Positions 1 to 7,752 of a stretch of DNA of 64,000 bases are shown piece after piece. Source of the stretch: Microbacterium paraoxydans (GTDB lineage Bacteria; Actinomycetota; Actinomycetes; Actinomycetales; Microbacteriaceae); NCBI RefSeq assembly GCF_900105335.1, contig NZ_LT629770.1, positions 1,364,001-1,428,000 on the forward strand, given 5' to 3'. The notes beneath the pieces are model-generated. The model saw only the letters and a list, made by a program, of their open reading frames with translations, had not been told where the DNA came from and ran no database searches. Each line of letters starts with the position of its first letter. The stretch's first letter is position 1. A program made the translations under genes and the position numbers.

Positions 1-2
1 GA

Positions 3-200
3 CCTCGCCAAGCCCTCACCCGCCACCCGGTGGCCCTGCCGGTCGGCTGCGAGGATCTGGCCCTGGACCCGGATGACGAGCTGCTGTGGACCCTGGGGGA
101 ACATCCGTGGCGGCGCGTGGTGCGGGGCATCCCGTTCGCGAGCCTCGGACTCCGGCGTCACAGCCTGAGCACGGGGGGCGAACGTAGACTGAACGGGTGA
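3..200 (+). CDS. C-terminal part of an unidentified protein (gene cut by window start)
   Basis: An open frame runs from base 3 to a TGA at 198-200 with strong GC bias at third codon positions, so it is very probably the last 65 codons of a gene beginning outside the window. The tail is rich in Leu, Arg and acidic residues and shows no motif I recognise. Its stop overlaps the GTG start of the next gene in a GTGA arrangement, so the two are probably translationally coupled. The nearby menA hints at the menaquinone neighbourhood, but that does not identify this protein. Confidence 0.6.
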   Translation, partial: PRQALTRHPVALPVGCEDLALDPDDELLWTLGEHPWRRVVRGIPFASLGLRRHSLSTGGERRLNG

Positions 201-487
201 AGAAGCCCGCCCCCCTCCTCGTCTACACCGTGCTGCGCCTGCTGGCGTTCCTCGTCCCGCTGGCCATCCTGTGGTTCTTCTTCCCGATCTTCCGCGAGTT
301 CTGGTGGCTGGCGGCGATCTTCGCGGCCCTCATCGGCGCGAGCATCTCGATGCTGTTCCTGCGCACCCCGCTCTCCGACGCCTCTGCGCGCCTGCACGAG
401 CGCCGGCAGGGAAGGGTCTCCGGGCAGCAGGCCGACGCCGCGGCCGAGGACGAACTCGTCGACGGCGCCCCCGACGACCGCCCCTGA
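197..487 (+). CDS. DUF4229 family small membrane protein
   Basis: This 96-residue protein has two hydrophobic helices (about residues 9-28 and 34-53), then a charged cytoplasmic tail rich in Arg, Asp and Glu. The pattern matches DUF4229, an actinobacterial membrane family of unknown function often found next to menA. The start is GTG, overlapping the stop of the upstream gene by four bases. It is convergent with menA. The family call rests on overall pattern and context. Confidence 0.75.
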   Translation: MKKPAPLLVYTVLRLLAFLVPLAILWFFFPIFREFWWLAAIFAALIGASISMLFLRTPLSDASARLHERRQGRVSGQQADAAAEDELVDGAPDDRP

Positions 488-512
488 CGCAGGTCCGCCG
501 TACACAGCTTCG

Positions 513-567
513 GGCCTCTGAGGCAGGTCCGATTGTTGGCGGCCTCTGAGGCAGGTCCGATTGTTGG
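513..567 (+). repeat. Tandem direct repeat, two 27-bp units
   Basis: Two identical 27-base units (513-539 and 541-567) are separated by one base. Each contains the small palindrome GCCTCTGAGGC followed by AGGTCCGATTGTTGG. A third partial match (GCAGGTCCG) lies at the end of the DUF4229 gene near 489. Only two full units are present and there are no spacers, so this is not a CRISPR. Confidence 0.85.
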
Positions 568-636
568 ACCGTGTCTCAAAACTCTCGGCTGACCCATAGG
601 TTCGAGCGGCATCTCGGTCCCGGTGCACGGGTCGCC

Positions 637-722
637 GGGCAGGACTTCGGAGCCACCGCACGACGCGCCGAGGATAGGTCCACGACGGCGGCGTGTCGGT
701 CGCGAGCTCCGAAGCTGTGCCC
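637..722. repeat. 86-bp palindromic element downstream of menA
   Basis: Imperfect inverted arms of 17 bases lie at 637-653 and 706-722; the inner nine bases CTTCGGAGC / GCTCCGAAG match perfectly. Size and nested shape resemble the other 80-93 bp palindromes in this window, though the sequence differs. It lies between the convergent genes DUF4229 and menA, where it could act as a two-way terminator. Confidence 0.6.
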
Positions 723-747
723 GGAGAGGCGCAGGACGGGGAGCAGC

Positions 748-1716
748 TCAGCCGACGAAGGCCCAGAACAGGGCGCCCGCGTAGAGCAGCGAGGTCAGCG
801 ACGTCAGGGCGAGGGCGATGACCAGCTCCCGCGGCTGCCGGTAGGTCCAGACGATCGCGATCGCGGGAAGACCGGCCAGGAGCGCGAGCAGCGAGATCCA
901 GGCGATCGGGAACAGCAACGCGAGGAACACGGCGATGCCGAACGGCACGAGCACGAAGAGCGTGAAGAGGACCTGCGTGGCGCGGCGGCCGATGAGGACC
1001 GTCAGCGTGCGCTTGCCGACCTCGCGGTCCTGATCGATGTCGCGGAGGTTGTTGGCCAGCAGCACCGCGCACGCGAACAGTCCGGCGGCGATCGCCCCCA
1101 GCCAGGCCTGCTGCGGGAGCATGAAGACCTGCACCCAGGTGGTGCCGAGAGTCGCGACGAGCCCGAAGAACACGAAGACGAAGACCTCACCGAGGCCGTA
1201 GTACCCGTAGGGCCGCTTCCCGCCGGTGTAGAACCACGCGGCGACGATGCAGGCCGCACCCACGGCGAGCATCCACCACTGCCCGGTCCGCACGACGATC
1301 GCGATACCGACCACCGCGGCGAGCGCGAAGAAGACCAGGCCGATGACGAGCACCGTGCGCGGCTTCACCCGCCCGGAGGCCGTGAGCCGCGCCGGGCCGA
1401 CCCGATGGGCGTCGGTGCCGCGGATCCCGTCGCTGTAGTCGTTGGTGAAGTTCACGCCGATCTGCAGCAGGACCGCGACGGCGAGGCACGCGAGCGCGAT
1501 CACCCAGTGGAACTCCGGCCCGGTGCTGCGCGCGGCTCCCGTACCGATGATGACGGGGGCGATCGCGAGGGGCAGCGTGCGCAGACGCGCCGCACCGATC
1601 CAGTCGCCGATCGTCACGGGACCCGCCTCGACGACCGGCCGCTTGGCCGGGTTGCCGCTGGTGCGCGGCGGGGTGCGCCGACCGGATTTCTTCTTGCGCT
1701 GGGAGGATGCTGCCAC
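748..1716 (-). CDS. menA: 1,4-dihydroxy-2-naphthoate polyprenyltransferase
   Basis: MenA attaches the polyprenyl chain to 1,4-dihydroxy-2-naphthoate, the membrane step of menaquinone synthesis. The 322-residue protein carries the first Asp-rich motif NDYSDGIRGTD at residues 92-102 and a second, NNLRDIDQDREVGKRT, around residue 225. Several hydrophobic helices follow, as in the UbiA superfamily. The N-terminal 30 residues are basic and look disordered. The GTG start at 1716 lies 7 bases after a TAGGAT box (1724-1729), so the mRNA is probably leaderless. The length is slightly above the usual 290-310 because of the tail. Confidence 0.95.
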   Translation of the reverse strand: MAASSQRKKKSGRRTPPRTSGNPAKRPVVEAGPVTIGDWIGAARLRTLPLAIAPVIIGTGAARSTGPEFHWVIALACLAVAVLLQIGVNFTNDYSDGIRGTDAHRVGPARLTASGRVKPRTVLVIGLVFFALAAVVGIAIVVRTGQWWMLAVGAACIVAAWFYTGGKRPYGYYGLGEVFVFVFFGLVATLGTTWVQVFMLPQQAWLGAIAAGLFACAVLLANNLRDIDQDREVGKRTLTVLIGRRATQVLFTLFVLVPFGIAVFLALLFPIAWISLLALLAGLPAIAIVWTYRQPRELVIALALTSLTSLLYAGALFWAFVG

Positions 1717-1752
1717 CCACGGAATCCTAGTCGTCGCGGCGAGGCGGCGAAC

Positions 1753-2043
1753 TCAGCGGTGCGGGTTGCTGTCCTTGCCGTCGAGCCAGAGCTCGTCGGT
1801 CTTGTCGGCGTGCGCCCCGGTCGTGCCGACGTGCTTGTCGCTGATCTTCGGCCCCTTGAGGATGACGTGGACCATCGCCTGCGCGTGGCCGTGGCCGAGG
1901 CCGTACTCCTGCTTGAGCCAGTTCAGGACGACGGTGGACTTCGTGCTCTCGTCGAACCCCTGCTCGTGCGCGAGGGCGATGAACTGTCGCGGCGTGAGGC
2001 CGGTCTGGGTCTCGACCTTGTCGAGGTACGCCTGGAAGGACAT
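1753..2043 (-). CDS. DUF4287 domain protein
   Basis: A 96-residue protein beginning MSFQAYLDKVETQTGLTPRQF, a pattern typical of DUF4287, a small family of unknown biochemical role. It looks all-helical, with no signal peptide or membrane segment. I chose the ATG at 2043 because homology-like sequence starts there; the longer open frame upstream overlaps the cupin gene. It lies 14 bases downstream of the cupin on the same strand and probably shares its transcript. Confidence 0.8.
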   Translation of the reverse strand: MSFQAYLDKVETQTGLTPRQFIALAHEQGFDESTKSTVVLNWLKQEYGLGHGHAQAMVHVILKGPKISDKHVGTTGAHADKTDELWLDGKDSNPHR

Positions 2044-2057
2044 GGTGGTCTCCGCTC

Positions 2058-2417
2058 TCAGTCCTCGTCGAGGAACGTCTGGATGATCGTGTCGGACGCG
2101 TGGATGCACAGGATCCGGAGGAGCCCGGTCCCCGCGTTGGTGAAGCCGTGTGGCGTGAAGGCGGGCGCGGTGGCGGTGTCTCCGGCTCGCGCGACGAGGA
2201 CGTCGTCGCCGATCCGGATCCGCACCGTGCCCTCGAGCACGATCCAGGTCTCAGAGTAGGGGTGCCAGTGCAGCCCCGGCCCCTCTCCTGGCTGGTTCTC
2301 GACGAAGAAGTAGGAGACGGCGGCTCCGTGGTCGGCGCCGACGAATCGGCGGCTGCGCCCTGTGCCGATGCGGATCGCACCGCTCGGGACGAGCGGAGGA
2401 ACGTGGATCTCGGTCAT
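2058..2417 (-). CDS. Cupin-domain protein
   Basis: This 119-residue single-domain cupin has the metal-site pattern GLHWHPYSETWIVLEG (two His plus Glu) and a second strand motif around PAFTPHGFTNAG. Such proteins bind a metal in a small beta-barrel and may be dioxygenases, isomerases or sensors; the substrate cannot be read from sequence. The ATG at 2417 is 45 bases from the divergent ArsR-type regulator, which suggests regulation by that protein. It is followed by the DUF4287 gene. Confidence 0.85.
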   Translation of the reverse strand: MTEIHVPPLVPSGAIRIGTGRSRRFVGADHGAAVSYFFVENQPGEGPGLHWHPYSETWIVLEGTVRIRIGDDVLVARAGDTATAPAFTPHGFTNAGTGLLRILCIHASDTIIQTFLDED

Positions 2418-2452
2418 GACCCCAGTGTCGACAGCAGGCGTCGCACCTCCTA

Positions 2453-2476
2453 GAGTTTCGACGTGGATCGAAACTC
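2453..2476. promoter_or_regulatory. Inverted-repeat operator over the regulator start
   Basis: A perfect 9-base inverted repeat, GAGTTTCGA (2453-2461) and TCGAAACTC (2468-2476), has a 6-base spacer. It overlaps the presumed -10 box TAGAGT (2451-2456) and the GTG start at 2463 of the ArsR-type regulator, and lies 36 bases from the divergent cupin ATG. Its position fits autorepression and control of the cupin. Binding itself is inferred. Confidence 0.7.
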
Positions 2477-3488
2477 CGCGCCGGTCGAGGGCGTCGACCA
2501 CCCGGATCACCGGGTCGAGTTCCACCTGAGTGCCGGCGACATCCAGGCGGTGCGGTTCGGCATCTCCCCCGGGCACGAACTGGCGCATGCAGTGCGCGTG
2601 CTCCTCCGCCCGGCGGCGCACCCCCTGCAGTGGGGGTGGCTCCGCACCGCGCGGGAGGGGCTGCCTCGCGACCCCTTCGCGCTCCTGGCGACGGTGATCG
2701 GCGACGACGGCTACCTCCCGGACTTCCTCACCAGCACGCCGCGCGGCGACCTGACCCCCGAGGCGGAACTCACCGCCCTGCGGAAGGCGGCACTCGACCC
2801 GCTGCGGGTCGACCTCGGCAAGCGGATCCAGCGCTCGACGGGTGCACAGCGTCAGGCCCTGCGCGACCTGTCCGCCCGGCCGGCGCGCGCCCGTGCGATG
2901 ATCGCCGATGCCTGGGAGGAGGTCTGGGAGGCCGCGTTGGCACCGGCCTGGCCTCAGCTGGAGCGCCTCCTCCGGGCCGACATCGCCGTTCGCGCCCGGG
3001 CGATCGCGACGACCGGCATCGCCGGGATGGCCGGAGCCCTCCATCCCCAGGTCTCGTGGGGCGCGGGCGCGGTGCGGGTCTCGCTCCGCCGCCACAGCGA
3101 GGACGTGGACTGCCGCGGCAGCGGTCTCGTGCTGGTGCCCTCCGTCCTCTCGTCCTGGGGCTGCCTGGTGCTCACCGAGCCACCGGCACAGCCGACGCTG
3201 TTCTATCCCGCCCGTGGCGTGACCGCGGGGTGGGCACGGGACACCACCGAGACCGTGGCCGCCCTGGGCGCCCTGCTCGGCCCGGCGCGCGCCGGCATCC
3301 TCCTCACCGCGGGGACGCCCCGCACGACCTCGGAGGTGGCCGCCGATGCGGGGCTCGCGCTGTCGACGGCGTCACACCATCTCACCGTGCTGCGGGACGC
3401 CGGGCTCGTGGTGAGCGAGCGGGACGGTTCCCGCATGCAGCACGTGCGCACCCCCTTGGGTGAGGCGCTCGTCGGCGCGCTGCTCTGA
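2463..3488 (+). CDS. DUF5937-type regulator with C-terminal ArsR winged helix
   Basis: The 341-residue protein has a long N-terminal region (about 1-250) of the DUF5937 kind and a C-terminal ArsR-like winged helix (about 275-340), with the recognition helix near STASHHLTVLRDAGLVV. Actinobacterial proteins of this layout are annotated as ArsR-family regulators; the effector is unknown. The GTG at 2463 follows TAGAGT by six bases, so a leaderless start is likely. The divergent cupin and the palindrome between them suggest a local regulator-target pair. DNA binding at the C terminus is unusual for ArsR proteins but usual for this subgroup. Confidence 0.8.
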   Translation: MDRNSAPVEGVDHPDHRVEFHLSAGDIQAVRFGISPGHELAHAVRVLLRPAAHPLQWGWLRTAREGLPRDPFALLATVIGDDGYLPDFLTSTPRGDLTPEAELTALRKAALDPLRVDLGKRIQRSTGAQRQALRDLSARPARARAMIADAWEEVWEAALAPAWPQLERLLRADIAVRARAIATTGIAGMAGALHPQVSWGAGAVRVSLRRHSEDVDCRGSGLVLVPSVLSSWGCLVLTEPPAQPTLFYPARGVTAGWARDTTETVAALGALLGPARAGILLTAGTPRTTSEVAADAGLALSTASHHLTVLRDAGLVVSERDGSRMQHVRTPLGEALVGALL

Positions 3489-3495
3489 CGCCGCC

Positions 3496-3954
3496 CTACT
3501 CGGCGGTCGAGACCGGGATGATGGGCCGGTGCTCGTAGTAGGTCTGCAGGACCACGGTCGTGCGGGTGCTCACGTTCGCCGCGAGCCGGACGTCGCGGAC
3601 GAGCTGCTCCAGGTCGCGCGGCGTCGGCACGCGGACGAAGAGCATGTAGCTCGCGTCGCCGGCGATGGAGTGGCAGGCCTCGATCGCGTCGAGGTGCTCC
3701 AGGAGCTCGGGGGCGTTGTCGGGCTGGGCCGGATCGAGCGGCGTGATCTCGATGAAGGCGGACAACGGAGTGCCCGCCTGCTCGGGGTCGAGGATCGCGC
3801 GGTAGCCGGTGATGACGCCGCGGGTCTCGAGCCGCCGCAGCCGGGACTGCACGGCCGACACCGACAGCCCGACGGCGTCGGAGAGCTGCGACAGCGTCGC
3901 CCGCCCGTCGCGGGAGATGGTCGCCAGGATCGCACGGTCGACAGAATCATCCAT
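3496..3954 (-). CDS. Lrp/AsnC family transcriptional regulator
   Basis: The 152-residue protein has an N-terminal winged helix (DRAILATISRDGRATLSQLS, then the recognition helix AVQSRLRRLETRGVI) and a C-terminal RAM/ligand-binding domain (about 65-145). Lrp/AsnC proteins form octamers that sense amino acids. It is divergent from the DUF6421 gene across a 72-base gap holding a palindrome, so it probably controls that gene and itself. The DUF6421 and SDR genes downstream are the likely regulon. The amino acid sensed cannot be predicted. Confidence 0.92.
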   Translation of the reverse strand: MDDSVDRAILATISRDGRATLSQLSDAVGLSVSAVQSRLRRLETRGVITGYRAILDPEQAGTPLSAFIEITPLDPAQPDNAPELLEHLDAIEACHSIAGDASYMLFVRVPTPRDLEQLVRDVRLAANVSTRTTVVLQTYYEHRPIIPVSTAE

Positions 3955-3974
3955 GGCTGTAAGATTATCGTCAG

Positions 3975-3995
3975 GATTCCGTTATCACCGGAATC
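3975..3995. promoter_or_regulatory. Palindromic operator between lrp-like gene and DUF6421
   Basis: Perfect 7-base arms GATTCCG (3975-3981) and CGGAATC (3989-3995) flank a 7-base AT-rich spacer, midway between the divergent starts at 3954 and 4027. The size and AT-rich centre fit an Lrp/AsnC binding site. Function is inferred from position. Confidence 0.65.
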
Positions 3996-4026
3996 TTTCC
4001 GTTTTTCACTGCGATCGGAGGTTCCG

Positions 4027-5478
4027 ATGTCCCTCGTTTCCGCCAACAGTTCCGCTGTTCAGGCCGTCGTCGGCGAACCCGAGGTCGTCGAGGATGCGTC
4101 GATCGCGGAGAACTCCGCCGCCTGGGCACAGCTCAAGCAGGCCGCGATCGCCATCCGTGAACTGCAGATCAAGGACGGCTCGATCCCTGGCGCTTCGACG
4201 AGCTCAGCGACCCAGGACCAGGCGACCGCCCTCGTCAGGCAGATCACCGCCGCGATCCGGGCACTCGCCCCCGCCTTCCCGCACGACGCGGACTACCTCG
4301 CCGCCTCCGTCGCCGACTTCGAGCGCTGGGCCTCCGAGGGCTTCGGCGTGCCCGACTTCCTCGACTCGCTCGTGGCCTTCCAGCCGCAGCAGCACCGCAT
4401 CGACGGGATCCGCCACCTCGTGGTCTTCCCGATGTACACGCAGAACGGCTCCAGCGACCGCCTGGTCGAGGCGCTCATCGTCGAGACCATCTGGCCGGAG
4501 TTCATCGCCGCGCTCGAGGCCGGCGACTACGGCAACAAGCTCTTCGTCTCGCTGCGACTCGTCGACTTCACGCCCGGCTACGACACGAACTCCGCGGTGC
4601 TCTTCCCGGAGACCGTCGCCATGCGCGAGATCCCGACCTTCACGTGGGGCGCGATCTTCCAGGACCGTGAGGCCGCCCGTTACCGCCGCGTGGTCCGTGC
4701 AGCCTCGGAGATCACCAACCTCGACCTTCCCGAGCGCGCGGCGGCGATGCTGGAGGATCAGGAGGTCGCCGAGAAGACCTTCGTGATGTGGGACATCATC
4801 CACGACCGCACCCACATGCGCGGAGACCTGCCCTTCGACCCGTTCATGATCAAGCAGCGGATGCCGTTCTTCCTGTACTCGCTGGAGGAGATGCGCTGCG
4901 ACATGACGGCGTTCCGCGAGTCGGTGAAGATCGAGCGGGCGCTGGATGCCCGGGTCGCCGCGGGCGAGGAGCTCACGGAGACCGAGCGGGAGATGCACGA
5001 GTACGCGCACCTCGTGCAGTACGCCGTGATCTTCGACCGCATCTTCCGCTTCGCCATCACCGGCACGCGCGTCCGCAACTACGACGCGGTGGGTGGCCAG
5101 CTCCTGTTCGCGTGGCTGCACCAGCGCGGCGTGCTGCACTGGACCGACACGGCGCTCGCGTTCGACTGGGAGAACGTGCCGGACGCCGTCGTGGCCCTCG
5201 GTGACGCGATCGACGACCTGTACTGGCACTCGATCGATCGCCCCAAGGTCGCGCACTGGCTCGCCGCGTACGAGCTGGTCCGCGGCACGCTGACCCCGCA
5301 CCCCGCATCGCAGTGGGCGCGCGGGCTGTCGGACGAGATCCTCGCCGGAGCACCGAAGGGCTACACCGATGCGGTCCTGGACGACGAGTTCCCGCTGTCG
5401 ATGTTCTTCGAGACGCTCGACAAGAAGATGAAGCCGGTCATCGAGTCGACGGTCGGCATCCGCGGTACGGACGACTGA
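4027..5478 (+). CDS. DUF6421 family protein, possible metallohydrolase
   Basis: The 483-residue soluble protein matches my memory of DUF6421, an actinobacterial family without known function. A stretch HDRTH (H259, H263) is followed by LEEMRCD (E287, E288, R290, D292). The HxxxH plus EExRxD arrangement resembles the zinc site of dipeptidyl peptidase III-like proteins, with Asp in place of the usual catalytic Glu. The ATG at 4027 follows a GGAGG site. An in-frame copy of a dispersed repeat (4193-4214) encodes a Ser/Thr-rich loop near residue 60. Divergent Lrp regulator upstream, SDR downstream after a hairpin. Confidence 0.75.
   Translation: MSLVSANSSAVQAVVGEPEVVEDASIAENSAAWAQLKQAAIAIRELQIKDGSIPGASTSSATQDQATALVRQITAAIRALAPAFPHDADYLAASVADFERWASEGFGVPDFLDSLVAFQPQQHRIDGIRHLVVFPMYTQNGSSDRLVEALIVETIWPEFIAALEAGDYGNKLFVSLRLVDFTPGYDTNSAVLFPETVAMREIPTFTWGAIFQDREAARYRRVVRAASEITNLDLPERAAAMLEDQEVAEKTFVMWDIIHDRTHMRGDLPFDPFMIKQRMPFFLYSLEEMRCDMTAFRESVKIERALDARVAAGEELTETEREMHEYAHLVQYAVIFDRIFRFAITGTRVRNYDAVGGQLLFAWLHQRGVLHWTDTALAFDWENVPDAVVALGDAIDDLYWHSIDRPKVAHWLAAYELVRGTLTPHPASQWARGLSDEILAGAPKGYTDAVLDDEFPLSMFFETLDKKMKPVIESTVGIRGTDD
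4193..4214 (+). repeat. In-frame copy of the TTCGACAGGCTCAG-type dispersed repeat
   Basis: The bases CTTCGACGAGCTCAGCGACC lie inside the DUF6421 gene and are read as ASTSSATQ. Related copies occur at 41889-41938, 50769-50860 and 56438-56552, always inside coding sequence and in the same orientation relative to the gene. I recall this motif as a common interspersed repeat in Microbacteriaceae and some other bacteria. Confidence 0.75.
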
Positions 5479-5513
5479 TCCGCATCGCTCCGTTGTGACG
5501 CTGGGGCGCACCC

Positions 5514-5556
5514 CCTCTGCGGCCGGAGACCCGGATCCCGGGTCCGGCCGCAGAGG
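5514..5556 (+). terminator. Long hairpin between DUF6421 and SDR genes
   Basis: Thirteen-base perfect arms CCTCTGCGGCCGG (5514-5526) and CCGGCCGCAGAGG (5544-5556) enclose a 17-base loop that is itself palindromic (ACCCGG/CCGGGT). No T-run follows, as is common in high-GC actinobacteria. It may terminate the DUF6421 transcript or stabilise its 3' end; the SDR start is 24 bases further. Confidence 0.6.
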
Positions 5557-5580
5557 CATCTCCGACCGAGAGGACACCGC

Positions 5581-6240
5581 ATGACGACGCCGACGAGCCG
5601 GGAAGCGCAGGGCCGGGTGGTCGTGCTGGCGGGGGCGACAAGCGCGGCGGGACTCGCGGCGACGCGAGCACTGCGCGATGCCGGTGCCCGGGTGATCGCC
5701 ACCGGACGCACGTCCGAGCGACTACGCGCCCTGGCCGAGGCGGGCGCCGAGACGGCGGTCGCCGACGCGACCTCCCTCGCCGACATGACGGCGCTCGCCG
5801 GGCGGCTCGAGACGGTCGATGCGGTCGTGCCCCTCGTGGGCGGCTGGCGGGGCGGCGGCGGACTCGCCGGGCAGACCGACGACGACTTCGCGGCGCTGCT
5901 GCCGGCGCTGGAGGCGGTGCGCGCGACGAGCCGCGCGTTCGATGGCCCCCTCCGCGCCTCCGCCGCCGGACGATTCGCGATCGTGTCGTCGACCTCCGTC
6001 GCACGCCCCCTCGCCGGCGGAGCGAACTACGCGGCGGTCAAGGCAGCGAGCGAGGCCTGGACCCGTGCCGTCGCCCAGGGGTACGCCAAGGCGGCGCGCG
6101 AGGCCGACGAACCGCTGCGCGCCGCTGCCGTCGTGTTCCGCGCCAAGGCGCTCGATCCCGATGCCCTCGCCGCGCGTCTCGTCGGACTCTGGGACACCGA
6201 CGCCGCCGACCTCAACGACCGGGTGCTCGACCTGGGCTGA
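5581..6240 (+). CDS. Short-chain dehydrogenase/reductase
   Basis: This 219-residue SDR has the cofactor motif GATSAAG (about residues 18-24) and the catalytic Ser/Tyr/Lys set: IVSSTS followed by NYAAVKAA (YxxxK). It is a little shorter than the usual 250 residues and lacks most of the C-terminal substrate loop. The ATG follows GAGAGGACACC. It lies downstream of DUF6421 and behind the same Lrp-type regulator, so the two may act in one reaction sequence; the substrate is unknown. Confidence 0.88.
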   Translation: MTTPTSREAQGRVVVLAGATSAAGLAATRALRDAGARVIATGRTSERLRALAEAGAETAVADATSLADMTALAGRLETVDAVVPLVGGWRGGGGLAGQTDDDFAALLPALEAVRATSRAFDGPLRASAAGRFAIVSSTSVARPLAGGANYAAVKAASEAWTRAVAQGYAKAAREADEPLRAAAVVFRAKALDPDALAARLVGLWDTDAADLNDRVLDLG

Positions 6241-6258
6241 ATCCCGCTCCTCGGGCGG

Positions 6259-7692
6259 TCACCGGGGCTCGGGCGGTATGCCGGGGACGATCGGTGGGGC
6301 GTCACGGATCGCGTGCGGGCCGTCGCCCGCTTCATCCACGGCGTCGACTGCCGGTTCGGGAGCCTCTTCCGGAGCCGAATCCGGGGCGGTCGCGTAGAGC
6401 TCGGTGAGGGTGCGATATGACCGGGTGAAGAAGGCCAGGGTCGCGGCGACCACCATGATCAGACCCGCGAAGAGGCAGATGAGTGCGATGCCGCGCGCCT
6501 CACCGTCGCCGAGGAGCCACCCCCACTGCCGCTGCCCCTGCGCACTGTCCATGTACGGGATCACGAGGAACTCGGCGATCGGGGCGATGAGGAACGCGGT
6601 GATCGGGGCCGCCGCCGCCTCCATCGCGGCCGCGGTGCCGAACACCCGTCCCTGGCGCGCGAACGGGACGACCTTCTGGATCACGGTCTGCTCCGCGGCC
6701 TCGACGGGCGGCACGAGCGCCATGTACACCCACATGCCGAGGACGTACAGCGGCCACCATTCGCGCAGCATGAAGATCGCCCCGAGGAGTCCCATCGCGA
6801 TCACGATGAGCAGCATCGTGCGCACGGGCTTCCTGCCGAGGCCGAACTTGGCCACCAGTCCCCCGCCGATCAGGAATCCGGTCGACGCGAAGGCCAGGGC
6901 GAACCCCCACATCTGCGCGTCGAAGAGCGTGAGCCCGTACGGATCCATGAGCGCCATGTAGACGCCGCCGATGAGGTTGTTGAAGGTCGAGAAGACGATG
7001 AGCGCGAACAGTCCGGGCGCCTGGCGGATGGCCTGGACGCTGCCGCGGAAGTCGACGGCGCTCTTCGCCTCCGGGTCGACCTCGGGCTCGGACTCCGGGA
7101 TCCGGATGAACAGCAGGTGCGCGAAGGTGAGGGCCATCGCCACGATCGCGATCCCCAGGGTCCACCCCATGCCGAGGAAGCCGATGGAGAGGCCGGAGAA
7201 GACGCTCGTGACGAGGAAGGCGAGCCCCTGCACCGTGCCGACGAGACCGTTGGCGTTGGCGCGCTTCTCCTCCGGCACCAGCAGCGTCACCGTGGTGGAC
7301 AGCGCGATGTTGCGGAGCTGCTCGATCACCCCGCCGAACAGGATGACGCCGGAGAACAGCCAGAACCACGGTCCGCCGAGGTCGAGCAGGGACGCCTCGG
7401 GCTGCCACAGGTAGAGGACGCCCGCGACGAGGAACGCCGCCGCCGAGATGACGCTCGACAGGAGCATGACGCGGTGCTTGCGATGACGGTCGACGATGGT
7501 GCCGAACACCATCGCGAAGAACGCCACGAACAGCATGTAGGCACCGCCGATGATGCCCGTGGCCAGCACCGACCGGGTCTCGATGTAGACCCAGAAGGTG
7601 AGGGCGAACCACAGGAAGCTCGTCGTGACGTTGGCGATCAACGTGTTGACGAGGACGTTCGCGAAAGCGGTCTTCGCCGCGCTGCGTTCCAT
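6259..7692 (-). CDS. MFS transporter (major facilitator superfamily)
   Basis: This 477-residue protein has about twelve hydrophobic helices, the loop 2-3 motif GTIVDRHRKHRVM typical of MFS efflux proteins, and an acidic, Pro-rich cytoplasmic tail after residue 430. The layout resembles MFS_3/enterobactin-exporter-like proteins, but no substrate is evident. I prefer the ATG at 7692 because a TACCCT box lies exactly seven bases before it (leaderless start); an ATG at 7722 would add ten residues. It is divergent from the threonine aldolase. Confidence 0.85.
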   Translation of the reverse strand: MERSAAKTAFANVLVNTLIANVTTSFLWFALTFWVYIETRSVLATGIIGGAYMLFVAFFAMVFGTIVDRHRKHRVMLLSSVISAAAFLVAGVLYLWQPEASLLDLGGPWFWLFSGVILFGGVIEQLRNIALSTTVTLLVPEEKRANANGLVGTVQGLAFLVTSVFSGLSIGFLGMGWTLGIAIVAMALTFAHLLFIRIPESEPEVDPEAKSAVDFRGSVQAIRQAPGLFALIVFSTFNNLIGGVYMALMDPYGLTLFDAQMWGFALAFASTGFLIGGGLVAKFGLGRKPVRTMLLIVIAMGLLGAIFMLREWWPLYVLGMWVYMALVPPVEAAEQTVIQKVVPFARQGRVFGTAAAMEAAAAPITAFLIAPIAEFLVIPYMDSAQGQRQWGWLLGDGEARGIALICLFAGLIMVVAATLAFFTRSYRTLTELYATAPDSAPEEAPEPAVDAVDEAGDGPHAIRDAPPIVPGIPPEPR

Positions 7693-7752
7693 GGGTTCGA
7701 GGGTAGAGCGGGCCTCGGACATCCGGTAGGGGAAGGCGATTAGGCTTGTCCG

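Noticed and set aside
513..567. Possible CRISPR or CRISPR-like array
   Set aside because: Only two direct units separated by one base, no spacers and no cas genes nearby.
488..747. Insertion-sequence remnant after DUF4229
   Set aside because: The repeats and palindrome looked transposon-like, but there is no transposase fragment or recognisable terminal repeat, so I list only the repeats seen.
571..2259. Long plus-strand frame opposite menA and DUF4287
   Set aside because: Composition is repeats of charged residues typical of the antisense strand; menA motifs are clear on the other strand.
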